From assembly GCA_011390465.1 (NCBI GenBank), contig JAABSH010000004.1, positions 62,001-126,000 of the forward strand: a stretch of DNA of 64,000 nucleotides, read 5' to 3'. Shown here one piece after another: positions 9,874 to 19,243 of the stretch (its first letter is position 1; every line of letters begins with the position of its first letter). The position numbers and the translations under genes are program-made. Source of the stretch: Desulfobacteraceae bacterium (GTDB lineage Bacteria > Desulfobacterota > Desulfobacteria > Desulfobacterales > Desulfosalsimonadaceae). The notes beneath the pieces were generated by a model. It saw nothing but the letters and a program-made list of their open reading frames with translations, searched no databases and had not been told where the DNA came from.

Positions 9874-10746
9874 ATGAGTGTTTTTGTAAACGCTGAGACA
9901 CGGCTCCTTGTTCAGGGGATTACCGGAAAAGAGGGACAGTTTCACACCCGTCAGTGCGTGGATTACGGCACCCGGGTCGTGGCCGGCGTCACCCCGGGCA
10001 AGGGCGGCACGGACATGGACGGCATCCCGGTATTTAACGGTGTGCAGGAAGCGGCCCGGGAAACCGGGGCCAACTGCAGCATGATTTTTGTGCCTCCGCC
10101 TTTTGCCGCAGATGCCATTATGGAATCCCTGTCCGCCGGAATTGAGCTGATTGTGGCCATTACCGAAGGGATTCCAGTGCTGGATATGATGAAAGTGAAA
10201 CAGATGCTGAAAATGTCTGATTCCCGGCTTATCGGCCCCAACTGTCCCGGCATTATCACGCCCGGCGCGGCCAAGGTCGGCATCATGCCGGCGGCCATTC
10301 ACAAACCCGGCGGCCCCATTGGCGTGGTATCCCGGTCCGGCACCCTGACCTATGAAGTGGTGTTTCAGCTCACCGGAAAAGATATCGGCCAGACCACCTG
10401 CATCGGTATTGGCGGTGATCCGGTAAACGGCACCAATTTTATTGATTGCCTCGCAGCCTTTGAAAATGATCCGGAAACCAAAGGCATCGTGATGGTGGGC
10501 GAGATCGGGGGCCGGGCTGAAGAAGACGCGGCCGCGTTTATCAAGGAAAAGGTCACCAAACCGGTGGTGGGGTTTGTTGCCGGATTGACCGCTCCCCCGG
10601 GCCGGCGCATGGGCCATGCCGGCGCCATTATCAGCGGCGGCAGCGGCACGGCAGCGGCAAAAATTGCCGCGTTAAAAGACGCTGGCGTGCATGTGTGCGA
10701 AAATCTCGGGTATATCGGAGAGATTTGCGCGGATGTGTTTTCATGA
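9874..10746 (+). CDS. sucD: Succinyl-CoA synthetase alpha subunit
   Basis: The 290-residue partner of SucC carries the CoA-binding Rossmann domain ([24 protein letters not shown] at the N-terminus) and the ligase domain with the phospho-His loop [13 protein letters not shown], where H248 is the residue that is transiently phosphorylated. Length matches the family (about 290). It starts 39 bp after sucC with AAAGGAAT upstream of ATG 9874. All family signatures are intact, so the enzyme should be active. Confidence 0.97.
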   Translation: MSVFVNAETRLLVQGITGKEGQFHTRQCVDYGTRVVAGVTPGKGGTDMDGIPVFNGVQEAARETGANCSMIFVPPPFAADAIMESLSAGIELIVAITEGIPVLDMMKVKQMLKMSDSRLIGPNCPGIITPGAAKVGIMPAAIHKPGGPIGVVSRSGTLTYEVVFQLTGKDIGQTTCIGIGGDPVNGTNFIDCLAAFENDPETKGIVMVGEIGGRAEEDAAAFIKEKVTKPVVGFVAGLTAPPGRRMGHAGAIISGGSGTAAAKIAALKDAGVHVCENLGYIGEICADVFS

Positions 10747-10804
10747 CGGCTGATGCGGTTGCTGTTTTTATCCTTTTTTATTTTTAACATCCGGAGATTC
10801 AAAG

Positions 10805-11446
10805 ATGAACTGGTTTTTTGAATTACTGCGCGCATCCATCGGCAAAAAACTGCTGATGGCCCTGACCGGGCTGGCGTTTTGTCTGTTTCTGCTGATTCAC
10901 CTGATCGGCAATTTAACTTTGTACGGGGGAAAAGACCTGTTTCTTTCTTATGTGGATCATCTGCATGCCTTGGATCCCATCATCCGTGTGGCGGAAATCG
11001 GGCTCTTGTTTTTTGCCGTCATTCATGTTTTTACCGGGCTGCTCCTGTTCTGGCAGAACCTTCAGGCCCGGCCGGTACGGTATCAGGTCAATAAAAATGC
11101 CGGGGGCCGGACCCTTGGGTCCGCCACCATGCCCTATACCGGGATATTTATTCTGGGGTTTGTGGTGGTGCATCTGTTGAACTTTCATTTTATTGACCAC
11201 AGCCAGCAGAGTGTGTTTCAGGCCATGGACACCACTTTTTCCCTGCTGCCCTATGTGATTTTTTATACCTTTGCCGTGATTGTGGTGGCGGTGCATGTGA
11301 GCCACGGATTCTGGAGCCTTTTTCAGACCCTGGGCGCCAATCACATTAAATACATGCCCGCCATCAAAGGGCTGGGTGTGGTCTTAAGTTTGCTGGTGGC
11401 TGCCGGATTCGGGTTTATACCGGTGTATGTTTCTTTTTTAATGTAA
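10805..11446 (+). CDS. sdhC: Succinate dehydrogenase/fumarate reductase type B cytochrome b subunit
   Basis: A 213-residue integral membrane protein with five predicted helices, matching the single diheme cytochrome b subunit of type B enzymes (Wolinella FrdC, Bacillus SdhC). Candidate heme-ligand His residues sit within helices, for example LIHLIGNL, AVIHVFTGLLL, FVVVHLLNFHF and VAVHVSHGFW. It transfers electrons between menaquinone and SdhB. Gene order C-A-B is that of the Wolinella/Bacillus type. In type B enzymes of anaerobes, succinate oxidation by menaquinone is uphill and coupled to the proton potential, which fits use in propionate oxidation. Confidence 0.93.
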   Translation: MNWFFELLRASIGKKLLMALTGLAFCLFLLIHLIGNLTLYGGKDLFLSYVDHLHALDPIIRVAEIGLLFFAVIHVFTGLLLFWQNLQARPVRYQVNKNAGGRTLGSATMPYTGIFILGFVVVHLLNFHFIDHSQQSVFQAMDTTFSLLPYVIFYTFAVIVVAVHVSHGFWSLFQTLGANHIKYMPAIKGLGVVLSLLVAAGFGFIPVYVSFLM

Positions 11447-11473
11447 ATTCAGTTTTAAGGTGAAGGAATATCT

Positions 11474-13402
11474 ATGAGTGCGGAAGTCAAGTTGGATGCC
11501 AAAATTCCGGACGGGCCTTTGGCGGAAAAATGGGACCGGCACCGGTTCAATTTAAAGCTGGTCAATCCGGCCAACAAAAAAAAGTTTAACATTATCGTGG
11601 TGGGCACCGGCCTTGCCGGCGCGTCCGCTGCCGCCACTCTGGCGGAACTGGGATATAATGTCCAGAATTTCTGTATTCAGGACAGTCCGCGCCGGGCCCA
11701 CAGCATTGCAGCCCAGGGCGGCATCAATGCGGCCAAAAACTATGCCAATGACGGCGACAGTGTGTGGCGGCTGTTTTATGATACGGTCAAGGGCGGGGAT
11801 TTCCGGGCACGGGAAGGAAATGTTTACCGCCTGGCCCAGTTGAGCTGCAATATTATCGACCATTGCGTGGCCCAGGGCATTCCCTTTGCCCGGGATTACG
11901 GCGGGCTGCTGGACAACCGCTCTTTTGGCGGGGCCCAGGTTTCCAGAACCTTCTATGCCAAAGGCCAGACCGGCCAGCAGCTGCTTCTGGGCGCCTACAG
12001 TTCGCTCATGCGCCAGGTGGCCGCCGGTATGGTGACCCTTTATCCCCGCCGGGAAATGCTGGATCTGGTGGTGGTGGACGGCAAAGCCCGGGGGATTGTG
12101 GTGCGCAACCTTATCACCGGAGAGATGGAAACCTACAGCGCCCATGCCGTGGTGCTGGCCACCGGCGGATACGGCAATGTGTTTAATCTTTCCACCAATG
12201 CCATGGCCTCCAATGTGACGGCCGCGTTCCGGGCTTACAAAAAAGGCGCGTTTTTTGCCAACCCCTGTTTTACCCAGATTCATCCCACCTGCATTCCGGT
12301 CCATGGCACTTATCAGTCCAAACTGACCCTTATGAGCGAAAGCTTGCGGAACGACGGCCGGGTCTGGGTACCCAAAAAACCCGGAGACAAGCGGAAGCCT
12401 GCCGATATTCCGGAATCGGAACGGGATTATTACCTGGAAACCAAATACCCGAGTTTCGGCAATCTCGTGCCCCGGGATGTGGCTTCCCGTAACGCCAAGG
12501 AACAGTGCGATTTAGGCAAGGGCGTGGGCGAAACCGGGCTTGCGGTATACCTTGATTTTGCGGACGCCATCAATCGCTATGGCCAGGATGTGATTGCCGG
12601 AAAATACGGCAATCTATTTGAAATGTATGAAAAAATCACCGGCGAAAATCCTTATCAAACCCCGATGATGATTTATCCGGCCGTGCATTACGCCATGGGC
12701 GGGCTGTGGGTGGATTATAATCTTATGAGCACGGTTGACGGCCTGTTTGTTTTGGGGGAAGCCAATTTTTCCGATCACGGCGCCAACCGCCTGGGGGCCA
12801 GCGCCCTGATGCAGGGCCTGGCAGACGGGTATTTTGTGATTCCCTATACCATCGGCGGATACCTTGCCGGGACCCGTTTTCCGGAGGTTAATCCTTCTGA
12901 CAACGCAGAATTTAAAGCAGCAACAACCGCAGCCCAGGCAAAAATCGACAAGCTGCTTTCCATCAACGGCAAGCGCACCGTGGCGGAATTCCACCGGGAA
13001 CTGGGGCTGATTCTCTGGGAATACTGCGGCATGTCCAGAAATGAAGAAGGGCTTGCCAAAGCCAAAACCCTGATTCAGAAGCTTCGCGCGGAATTCTGGG
13101 AAGATGTGCGGGTGCCCGGCGCCTCCCAGGACTTGAATCAGAGCCTTGAAAACGCCGGCCGGGTGGCGGATTTTCTGGAGTTCGGCGAGCTCATGGTTGA
13201 TGATGCCATCGCGCGCAAGGAATCCTGCGGATGCCATTTCAATACCGCGTATCAGACCGAAGAAAACGAGGCCAGGCGCGATGACGACAATTTCTGCCAT
13301 GTGGCGGCCTGGGAATATGCCGGAGACGATGATTCCCCGCGGTTTCACAAAGAACCCCTTGTGTTTGAAAATGTTGAATTGTCTCAGAGGAGCTATAAAT
13401 GA
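11474..13402 (+). CDS. sdhA: Succinate dehydrogenase/fumarate reductase flavoprotein subunit
   Basis: The 642-residue catalytic subunit with covalently bound FAD. Visible signatures: the Rossmann motif [19 protein letters not shown] near 40-60, [21 protein letters not shown] containing the FAD-linking His region, HPTCIPVHG in the capping/active-site area, and [11 protein letters not shown] followed by [25 protein letters not shown]. It catalyses succinate-fumarate interconversion at the membrane face. Length and the insertion pattern are those of type B SdhA/FrdA. Its TGA stop overlaps the sdhB ATG by four bases, indicating translational coupling. Confidence 0.96.
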   Translation: MSAEVKLDAKIPDGPLAEKWDRHRFNLKLVNPANKKKFNIIVVGTGLAGASAAATLAELGYNVQNFCIQDSPRRAHSIAAQGGINAAKNYANDGDSVWRLFYDTVKGGDFRAREGNVYRLAQLSCNIIDHCVAQGIPFARDYGGLLDNRSFGGAQVSRTFYAKGQTGQQLLLGAYSSLMRQVAAGMVTLYPRREMLDLVVVDGKARGIVVRNLITGEMETYSAHAVVLATGGYGNVFNLSTNAMASNVTAAFRAYKKGAFFANPCFTQIHPTCIPVHGTYQSKLTLMSESLRNDGRVWVPKKPGDKRKPADIPESERDYYLETKYPSFGNLVPRDVASRNAKEQCDLGKGVGETGLAVYLDFADAINRYGQDVIAGKYGNLFEMYEKITGENPYQTPMMIYPAVHYAMGGLWVDYNLMSTVDGLFVLGEANFSDHGANRLGASALMQGLADGYFVIPYTIGGYLAGTRFPEVNPSDNAEFKAATTAAQAKIDKLLSINGKRTVAEFHRELGLILWEYCGMSRNEEGLAKAKTLIQKLRAEFWEDVRVPGASQDLNQSLENAGRVADFLEFGELMVDDAIARKESCGCHFNTAYQTEENEARRDDDNFCHVAAWEYAGDDDSPRFHKEPLVFENVELSQRSYK

Positions 13403-14154
13403 TATCAAAGACAATTAACCTGACCCTGAAAGTCTGGCGCCAGGGGCGCAAAGAGCCCATCGGACGGCTGGAGACTTACCAGGCAAAAGATATTTCCACG
13501 GATATGTCGTTTCTTGAAATGCTGGACGTGGTGAATGAGGATCTGACCAAAGCCGGCAAAGAGCCCATCGCGTTTGATCATGACTGCCGGGAAGGCATTT
13601 GCGGCATGTGCGGGGCCGTGATAAACGGCCGGGCCCACGGGCAGGAAAAAAAGACCACCCTGTGCCAGCTTCACATGCGGCATTTTAAGGACGGGGACAC
13701 CATTGTGGTGGAACCCTGGCGGGCCCGGGCGTTTCCCCTGGTCAAGGATCTGGTGGTGGACCGCAGTGCCCTTGATAAGATTATCATGGCCGGCGGTTAT
13801 ATTTCCGCAAACGCCGGCGGGGCGCCGGATGCCAATGCCATTCCCATTTCAAAAGAAGTGGCGGAAAACGCCTTTAACGCGGCTGCCTGCATCGGGTGCG
13901 GTGCCTGCGTGGCAGCCTGTCCCAATGCGTCTGCCATGCTTTTTGTCAGTGCCAAAGTGTCGCATCTGGCCCTTTTGCCCCAGGGACGGCCGGAAGCGGC
14001 CCGGCGGGCCCGGGCCATGGTGCAGGCCATGGACGCCTGCGGATTTGGAAACTGCTCCAATGAAACCGAATGCGAGGCGGAATGCCCCAAAGGCATCTCC
14101 ATTGTGGAGATTGCCCGGCTCAACCGGGAATTTTTCAAATCAGAATTTTCTTGA
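13399..14154 (+). CDS. sdhB: Succinate dehydrogenase/fumarate reductase iron-sulfur subunit
   Basis: A 251-residue electron-transfer subunit. The [2Fe-2S] ligands are in [10 protein letters not shown] plus a downstream Cys (TTLCQLHM), the [4Fe-4S] motif is [11 protein letters not shown], and the Cys set for the second and third clusters is [20 protein letters not shown]. All three clusters expected for the family appear to be present. It links the SdhA flavin to the SdhC hemes. The ATG overlaps the sdhA stop (ATGA). Confidence 0.96.
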   Translation: MISKTINLTLKVWRQGRKEPIGRLETYQAKDISTDMSFLEMLDVVNEDLTKAGKEPIAFDHDCREGICGMCGAVINGRAHGQEKKTTLCQLHMRHFKDGDTIVVEPWRARAFPLVKDLVVDRSALDKIIMAGGYISANAGGAPDANAIPISKEVAENAFNAAACIGCGACVAACPNASAMLFVSAKVSHLALLPQGRPEAARRARAMVQAMDACGFGNCSNETECEAECPKGISIVEIARLNREFFKSEFS

Positions 14155-14245
14155 TTTTACCGCCTGAACTTGCTGTAAGGAAAAAGAAGTTGTTTTTGGT
14201 TTCCATTTAACAGACAGTTCGTTGTGCGGCAGGGGGAGAAATCGC

Positions 14246-14554
14246 ATGAAAAAAACCAATGTGGCAGGCGTCAGTTCATTATTGGCCGGTGTGGCCATGT
14301 ACGGGTATGTGGCCCTGGGCAATTTCATGGGCAAATCCGGAAATCTCAAATCTTATAACAAGCAAAAAGATGCAAGCGATCACAGTTCCCTCTATGATGT
14401 GCTTCATGAGGACAATTTTGACTGGATCGAAAGCATTCCCTGGGGGAAAGGCCGGGAGGCGGCAGATTATGTGGTCACCATGCCCCTCTGGCTGTTGCTC
14501 GTAATAATCGGCGTGGTCCTCCTGGTGATCGGCGGCATCTTTATCAAAAAATGA
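14246..14554 (+). CDS. Small membrane protein downstream of sdhCAB
   Basis: A 102-residue protein with a hydrophobic N-terminal segment (about 7-28, GVSSLLAGVAMYGYVALGNF), a soluble middle with charged residues, and a strong C-terminal membrane helix (about 77-98, LWLLLVIIGVVLLVIGGIFI) ending in a Lys pair. ATG 14246 is preceded by AGGGGGAG, a near-ideal ribosome site; an in-frame TTG at 14222 lacks one. It lies 91 bp after sdhB and just before the terminator, so it may be the last gene of the Sdh transcript. I do not recognise a family. An accessory anchoring or assembly role for Sdh is only a positional guess. Confidence 0.72.
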   Translation: MKKTNVAGVSSLLAGVAMYGYVALGNFMGKSGNLKSYNKQKDASDHSSLYDVLHEDNFDWIESIPWGKGREAADYVVTMPLWLLLVIIGVVLLVIGGIFIKK

Positions 14555-14591
14555 TCCAGCCGACAACTGCGGGCTGGTATCAACCGAATTA

Positions 14592-14629
14592 AAAACGCCT
14601 GAAACACCTTGTGGTGTCTCAGGCGTTTT
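14592..14629. terminator. Bidirectional intrinsic terminator
   Basis: A 17-bp stem with one mismatch (14592-14608 with 14613-14629) and a TTGT loop, flanked by A-runs on the left and T-runs on the right. It separates the plus-strand Sdh module from the convergent minus-strand S1-domain gene and can serve both. Confidence 0.85.
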
Positions 14630-14669
14630 GGGGTTGGTCCATTGCCGAGGCAAATCACAAATCAAGATG

Positions 14670-16124
14670 TTATTGTTGATTTTTCTGTTTCAGGGCGGAC
14701 TGAAGTTTTGCCCCGAGATCTCCCATGGCCCCGGAAGCAGCGGGCTGGCTGCTGGGTGCGAATTTTTTCCAGTCCTGGGCTTCGCCTTCGGCTGCAAGGG
14801 TAATTTTCCGCTGGGTTGTGTCGATTTCTTCAACTTTTACGCTGATGGAATCATCGGTTTTCAGCTTTTCAATTTCAGCGGCATTGGGCGCGTTGTTGAT
14901 TTTTGATTTGGGCAGCAACCCCACAATGCCGGGTTCCAGAAAAATAAAATACCCAAAGCCTTCTTTTTTTTCAATACGGCCGGTGTACACCTGGCCGATC
15001 TGGTATTTCTGCCGGATGTTCAGCCAGGGATCGCCTTCTGCTTCTTTGATGCTGAGGGAGACCCGTTTATTTTCCGCATCAATATCCTTGATTGTTACCG
15101 CCACGACATCGCCGGGGGAGACCACATCTTCCGCCCGTATGATTCGCTTCAGGTAGCTCATTTCGCTGATGTGCACCAGGCCTTCAATGCCCGGCGCAAT
15201 TTCCACAAACGCCCCGAAATCCGCGCACCGGGTGACTTTGCCCTCGGTTTTGTCCCCCACTTTAAATTTTTGGTGAACGGTTTCCCACGGATCCGCAGAC
15301 ACCTGCCGCACGGACAGGGCGATTTTTCCGGTTTCTTTGTTGATATCGATAATTTTGGCCGTGACCGGGTCGCCGACCGTAAAAATTTCACCCGGATGGC
15401 CCACCCGGGACCAGGCCAGTTCGGAAATATGCGCCATGCCTTCCAAGCCCGGCACAATTTCCACAAACACCCCATAGGGCTTGATGGCGGCAACTTTGCC
15501 CTCCACCACGTCCTCGGCTGATGCATTGGCGAAAAATTCTTTTTTAGCGGCTTCCTGCTCCTGCACCAGCAAATCCCTGCGGGAAACAACGATATTTCGG
15601 CCCCGCTGTTCAAACTTGGTGATCAGAAAATTCAAACTCTGGCCCACGTATTCATCTTCATTTTCAACATATCGGGTGTCCATCTGGCTGATGGGGCAGA
15701 AAGCGGTTTTTTTCATCAAACTTACCCGGAAGCCGCCTTTGCATTTTTCCGTTACCCGGCCTTCCACGGGAATCCGGCTTTGAAAGGCATCATAGAGCAG
15801 GCGGTCGCCGCCGGCACCGGAGATGGATTTGGACAGGCGGATTTCACCGTCTCCAATAGCCACCACGTAAAGCTCCAGCTTATCGCCTTTTTCTAGATCC
15901 AGACCCTGGTCATCATTTAAAAATTCGGCTTTATCCACCACGCCGTCGGTTTTGGTGCCGGTGTTGATAAATATGTTTTGATCGCCGATGGCGATAATCT
16001 CGCCGCTGATACGGTCTCCCACCCGAAGATCCGGCTGTTCACTCATATAAGACTCAAAAAGTTCGGCAAAATTTTCTTCGTCACTGGATTCCGGGGTTTC
16101 CGGGTCAAATACATCTTCCGGCAT
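14670..16124 (-). CDS. S1 RNA-binding domain protein, ribosomal protein S1-like
   Basis: The 484-residue protein has five recognisable S1 (OB-fold) repeats after a short acidic N-terminus: about 35-105, 115-190, 205-280, 290-365 and 375-455. Repeats 3 and 4 carry the typical cores GVFVEIVPGLEGMAHISELAW and GAFVEIAPGIEGLVHISEMSY. Canonical S1 of Gram-negative bacteria has six repeats in about 560 residues, so this is either a five-repeat S1 or a second S1-type protein. It would bind mRNA at or near the 30S subunit. ATG 16124 has AAGGAG 9 bases upstream. It converges on the Sdh operon through a shared terminator. Confidence 0.9.
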   Translation of the reverse strand: MPEDVFDPETPESSDEENFAELFESYMSEQPDLRVGDRISGEIIAIGDQNIFINTGTKTDGVVDKAEFLNDDQGLDLEKGDKLELYVVAIGDGEIRLSKSISGAGGDRLLYDAFQSRIPVEGRVTEKCKGGFRVSLMKKTAFCPISQMDTRYVENEDEYVGQSLNFLITKFEQRGRNIVVSRRDLLVQEQEAAKKEFFANASAEDVVEGKVAAIKPYGVFVEIVPGLEGMAHISELAWSRVGHPGEIFTVGDPVTAKIIDINKETGKIALSVRQVSADPWETVHQKFKVGDKTEGKVTRCADFGAFVEIAPGIEGLVHISEMSYLKRIIRAEDVVSPGDVVAVTIKDIDAENKRVSLSIKEAEGDPWLNIRQKYQIGQVYTGRIEKKEGFGYFIFLEPGIVGLLPKSKINNAPNAAEIEKLKTDDSISVKVEEIDTTQRKITLAAEGEAQDWKKFAPSSQPAASGAMGDLGAKLQSALKQKNQQ

Positions 16125-16430
16125 GGCAAAATGCTCCTTGTTAAAATTTCTTGTTGACTGGGAATGCTCAGCTCATCATGATTGTTATTAAATGAGCCAC
16201 ATTTAACAAGATGTGACATGGGTTGCAAGCAATTTACCAAAATTGACGGCTTCGCAAAAAGCCCAAATTCTTTGTTGCGCTGCATCCCCAGCTGCTTCAA
16301 CGTACGCCAAGTACGCCTCATTGCTGGGGATTTGCGCGCCTCGCCAATTTTATAAAATTGGTGGATCTTTTTTCTTTGCCGTCCAAATTTGTTTTTTTAC
16401 AATTGTATCAAAATTATCGGAGCTGACATC
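16125..16430. other. Intergenic region with promoters and a dispersed repeat
   Basis: About 300 bases between the divergent S1-like gene and radical SAM gene. Most of it (16244-16382) is a repeat copy described separately. No convincing coding sequence was seen; short frames here are produced by the repeat, which yields similar nonsense peptides at both of its copies. Confidence 0.6.
16244..16382. repeat. Dispersed ~140-bp repeat, copy 1
   Basis: The segment begins TGACGGCTTCGCAAAAAG and ends TTTGCCGTC, so its outermost bases form an inverted GACGGC/GCCGTC pair. It shares long blocks with 26168-26311, such as CAAATTCTTTGTTG, CCCCAGCTGCTTCAAC and GCCAATTT. Internal inverted segments (CAATTTTATAAAATTG) are visible. 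Size, short terminal inverted bases and intergenic position suggest a MITE-like non-autonomous element. Confidence 0.65.
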
Positions 16431-17357
16431 ATGACGAAAAAATTGATTTATGGTCCTGTACCGTCCCGGCGCCTTGGGTTTTCCTTAGGGGTAGACTTGG
16501 TGCCTTACAAAATTTGTTCATATAACTGCGTTTATTGCCAGATTGGCCCCACACCGGAGACAACCCTTGAGCGCAAGCCCTATTTTCCGGGGCAGATGGT
16601 CCTTGATCAGGTTGCCGCAAGTCTTAAAAAAGGCGTTCAGCCGGATTATATTACCCTGGGCGGGTCCGGAGAGCCGACCCTGAACAGCGATATTGCGGAA
16701 ATTATCCAGGGCGTTAAAAAAATGACGGATATTCCCGTGGCCGTGATTACCAATGGTTCTCTTTTCGGAGACGAAACAGTAAGAAAGGATTTGCAGAACG
16801 CCGATGTGGTGCTGCCGTCTCTGGATGCCTGCGACGGGGCCATGTATAGAAAAATCAACCGTCCCCATCCGGATCTGGTGTTTGAGGCGGTGGCAGACGG
16901 TCTGATTGATTTCCGGAAAATGTTTGCCGGCCGGATTTGGCTGGAAATTTTTATTGTCAAAGGGATCAATGACACGGAAGCCGCCATGCGAGGATTTAAA
17001 CGCTGGACCGATCCGTGCGGGCCGGATAAAATTCATTTAAACACCGCAGTGCGGCCCACAGCGGAACAGAATATCGGCCGGGTATCTGAAGAAGACCTGA
17101 CCGCGCTTTGCGAAATTTTAGGGCCTCGGGCCGAGGTGATTGCGGCGTTTAACAAGCAGCGGCTCACCGAGGCGCAGCTGGATACGGAACAGGAAATTTT
17201 AAATATGCTGGGCCGGCGGCCGTGCACCCTGGCAGATATTGCCGGCGGGCTGGGACTGCACCAGAATGAGGTGATCAAATATGTAGAGCCCATGGTCAGC
17301 AGCCAGGCCCTTGAACTGGTCCGGATTGACGGAAACGTGTTTTACCGCAAATTGTAA
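16431..17357 (+). CDS. Radical SAM protein, wyosine-synthesis-like (COG0731 type)
   Basis: A 308-residue radical SAM protein. The cluster motif CSYNCVYCQ (CxxxCxxC) lies near residue 26-33, followed by LGGSGEPTLN (the GGE-type SAM-binding element) and VITNGSLF. The opening YGPVPSRRLGFSLGVDLVPYKIC is characteristic of the COG0731 group that is related to, but distinct from, TYW1. The last about 70 residues look like a winged-helix module (LGRRPCTLADIAGGLGLHQNEVIKYVEPMV), an unusual attachment. ATG 16431 is chosen; the frame is open further upstream into the repeat. Substrate unknown. Its 3' end overlaps the convergent 3D-domain gene by 16 bases. Confidence 0.85.
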   Translation: MTKKLIYGPVPSRRLGFSLGVDLVPYKICSYNCVYCQIGPTPETTLERKPYFPGQMVLDQVAASLKKGVQPDYITLGGSGEPTLNSDIAEIIQGVKKMTDIPVAVITNGSLFGDETVRKDLQNADVVLPSLDACDGAMYRKINRPHPDLVFEAVADGLIDFRKMFAGRIWLEIFIVKGINDTEAAMRGFKRWTDPCGPDKIHLNTAVRPTAEQNIGRVSEEDLTALCEILGPRAEVIAAFNKQRLTEAQLDTEQEILNMLGRRPCTLADIAGGLGLHQNEVIKYVEPMVSSQALELVRIDGNVFYRKL

Positions 17358-17875
17358 AAGGTTACATTTACATGCTGCCGCCCCCATTCCAGGGCCTCGG
17401 AATGGGAGCTGAAATACAGATCCAGCCGGGTGGGGCCTTTGATGGCGCTGCCCCGGTCTTCCACCACGCCGTAGCCGTATCCCGGCACGTAAAGCCGGGT
17501 GCCGAATTTGTAATACCGGGTATCTGCGGCCACCGTGCCGTCTCTGGAGCACCAGAGCCAGGGAAAAACGATCCGGAACGGAATCATCCAGGGCTTTTTC
17601 AGGCTGTTCACGGAAAAAAGGCCGGGCACCGGCTCGTGGGGTTTGGTGCCGCTGGCGGTGAGTCCGGAATAGGGCCGGCCTTTGTATTGGCCTTTATTGA
17701 TGTATTTGTTCCAGAAGTCCAGTTTCAGGTATTTCCAGCTTCCCCGCTCCCAGCAGCAGCATTTGCCGCAACCGCAGTAGGCTGTGACTTCCATTTGCTT
17801 GACGGTTTTGTGGCTGCAACCGAAACTGCCGGCAATGAGTGTTGCGAGCAGAACAGCGGTTAAAAAAAATTTCAT
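17342..17875 (-). CDS. 3D-domain cell-wall-active lipoprotein
   Basis: A 177-residue secreted protein. The N-terminus is a signal peptide ending in a lipobox-like GSFGC at Cys20. A Cys-rich patch follows (TAYCGCGKCCCWERG), then a 3D (three-Asp) domain: YSGLTASGTKP, GTRLYVPGYGYGVVEDRGSAIKGPTRLDLYF, with catalytic Asp residues in VEDRGSAIKG and RLDLY. The 3D domain is the double-psi-beta-barrel catalytic core of MltA-type lytic transglycosylases and Rpf2/YuiC-like proteins. Peptidoglycan cleavage in the periplasm is the likely role. The gene overlaps the end of the radical SAM gene on the other strand, so the two are convergent. Confidence 0.85.
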   Translation of the reverse strand: MKFFLTAVLLATLIAGSFGCSHKTVKQMEVTAYCGCGKCCCWERGSWKYLKLDFWNKYINKGQYKGRPYSGLTASGTKPHEPVPGLFSVNSLKKPWMIPFRIVFPWLWCSRDGTVAADTRYYKFGTRLYVPGYGYGVVEDRGSAIKGPTRLDLYFSSHSEALEWGRQHVNVTFYNLR

Positions 17876-17910
17876 AAATTCCTGTTCAGTGAGTTTTAAA
17901 AACTTCTGTC

Positions 17911-17970
17911 TCCCGCAGAGACGCAGAGGCGCTGAGGTTTTCCGCTCTGCGCCTCTGCGGCTCTGCGGGA
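17911..17970. repeat. Long hairpin of CAGAG words, copy 1
   Basis: Arms 17911-17932 and 17949-17970 pair over 22 bases with one mismatch, enclosing a 16-base loop. The arms are built from CGCAGAG words. Similar hairpins are at 26350-26416 and 33452-33535. It lies between two minus-strand genes and could act as a terminator or as a mobile palindromic repeat. Confidence 0.75.
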
Positions 17971-18061
17971 AAAAAATTATTTTTAGGAATGAATCAAGGT
18001 TATTGAATTTTCGGTATCACTGAAAATTTTTAATGACGATTTTAAAATTTAGACAAAACAT

Positions 18062-19243
18062 TTACCCCCAAACCCCGGGAATCCGGGTGCCGCAGAATTT
18101 GCAGCACCCATCGGTAATATTGTTTTGGGCCAGAAAATAGCCGTTGCGTTCTACCAGCAGTTTTCCGCACCCATGGCACCAGGTGTGGTTTCCTTCATGA
18201 CCGGGCACATTTCCCACATACACATACCGGATGCCGCAGTCCATGGCAATTTGCCGGAATTGGGTGAGCAGAGATACCGGCGTGGGCGGCAGGCGGTCGA
18301 GTTTGTACTGGGGAAAAAACCGCAAAAAATGCAACGGATGATCCGGCCCCAGATGATCCACAATCCATTTGCACATCTGCTGGATCATTTTGGCGTCATC
18401 CACATATCCAGGCACCACCAGGGTGGTTATTTCAAAATGGATGTTTTTTTTGTGAAGGGTCTTAAACGTATTTAAAACCGGCGCAAGACGCCCGCCGTTT
18501 AATTTCTGGTACACGGCGTCATCAAAGGTTTTTAAATTGACGTTTGCCCCGTCAAGCACCTCGCAGAGTTCGGACAGGGGCGCGGGGTTGATGTATCCGT
18601 TGGATATCCACAGGTTGGCAATGTTTTTTTCTTTTGCCTGGCGGGCCGTATCCATCATGTATTCAAACCAGGTAATGGCCTCGGAATAGGTATAGGCAAT
18701 GGATACGGCTTTTTTTTCCATAGCCGCAGCCACCACCTGCTCCGGAAAGAGCGTGTGGAACCGGACATCTTCCGGCATTACCTGGGAAATTTGCCAGTTC
18801 TGGCAGTTCAGACACCGGAAATTGCACCCGGCAGCAGCAATGGAAAGTGCCCGGGTGGCAGGTTTAAAATGAAACAACGGTTTTTTTTCAACCGGATCAA
18901 TATTCACCGAGCAGGCATTGCCATAAGCCAGGGTGTACAGGGTGCCGTCAATGTTCACCCGGGACCGGCAGATGCCGCGATCCCCGCTGTTCAGCAGGCA
19001 GTTGTGCGGGCAGATGCCGCACATCAGGGTTTTGTCGGAATACGGCACTGTGTGATCTGCTGGTCGGGACCATTTCCAGGGCCGGTTTGGAGCGGTATTT
19101 TTAAAAATACGGCCCGTGATACCAGCCGGCGCAGAGGGGGATGCATGATCTGTCCCTGCAAGGGCCAAAGCCCCGGGCACCAGGCTTCCGGCCAGGGTGA
19201 GGGCGCTTTTCTGGATAAATTGTCGTCTGGAAACAGGTTTCAT
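18062..19243 (-). CDS. AmmeMemoRadiSam system radical SAM enzyme with Tat-like leader
   Basis: A 393-residue radical SAM protein of the AmmeMemoRadiSam group (related to pyruvate-formate-lyase activating enzymes). The core cluster motif is CNFRCLNCQNW; an N-terminal Cys set CGICPHNCLLNSGDRGICRSR precedes it, and a C-terminal pair of Cys knuckles (CHGCG, CCKFCG) looks like a zinc ribbon. The N-terminus SRRQFIQKSALTLAGSLVPGALALAG is a twin-arginine-type signal, implying export of a folded Fe-S protein. ATG 19243 begins this leader; the frame is open further upstream only inside the neighbouring gene. It overlaps the 3' end of the membrane gene 19240-21348 by four bases. Substrate unknown. Confidence 0.9.
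   Translation of the reverse strand: MKPVSRRQFIQKSALTLAGSLVPGALALAGTDHASPSAPAGITGRIFKNTAPNRPWKWSRPADHTVPYSDKTLMCGICPHNCLLNSGDRGICRSRVNIDGTLYTLAYGNACSVNIDPVEKKPLFHFKPATRALSIAAAGCNFRCLNCQNWQISQVMPEDVRFHTLFPEQVVAAAMEKKAVSIAYTYSEAITWFEYMMDTARQAKEKNIANLWISNGYINPAPLSELCEVLDGANVNLKTFDDAVYQKLNGGRLAPVLNTFKTLHKKNIHFEITTLVVPGYVDDAKMIQQMCKWIVDHLGPDHPLHFLRFFPQYKLDRLPPTPVSLLTQFRQIAMDCGIRYVYVGNVPGHEGNHTWCHGCGKLLVERNGYFLAQNNITDGCCKFCGTRIPGVWG

Noticed and set aside
8632-10617. A 661-codon minus-strand frame opposite sucC/sucD
   Set aside because: It lies antisense to two clearly conserved genes and has a His/Gly/Phe-rich composition typical of a high-GC antisense shadow.
16213-16434. Short reading frames in the gap before the radical SAM gene
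   Set aside because: They are generated by the dispersed repeat; similar peptides appear at its second copy at 26.2 kb.
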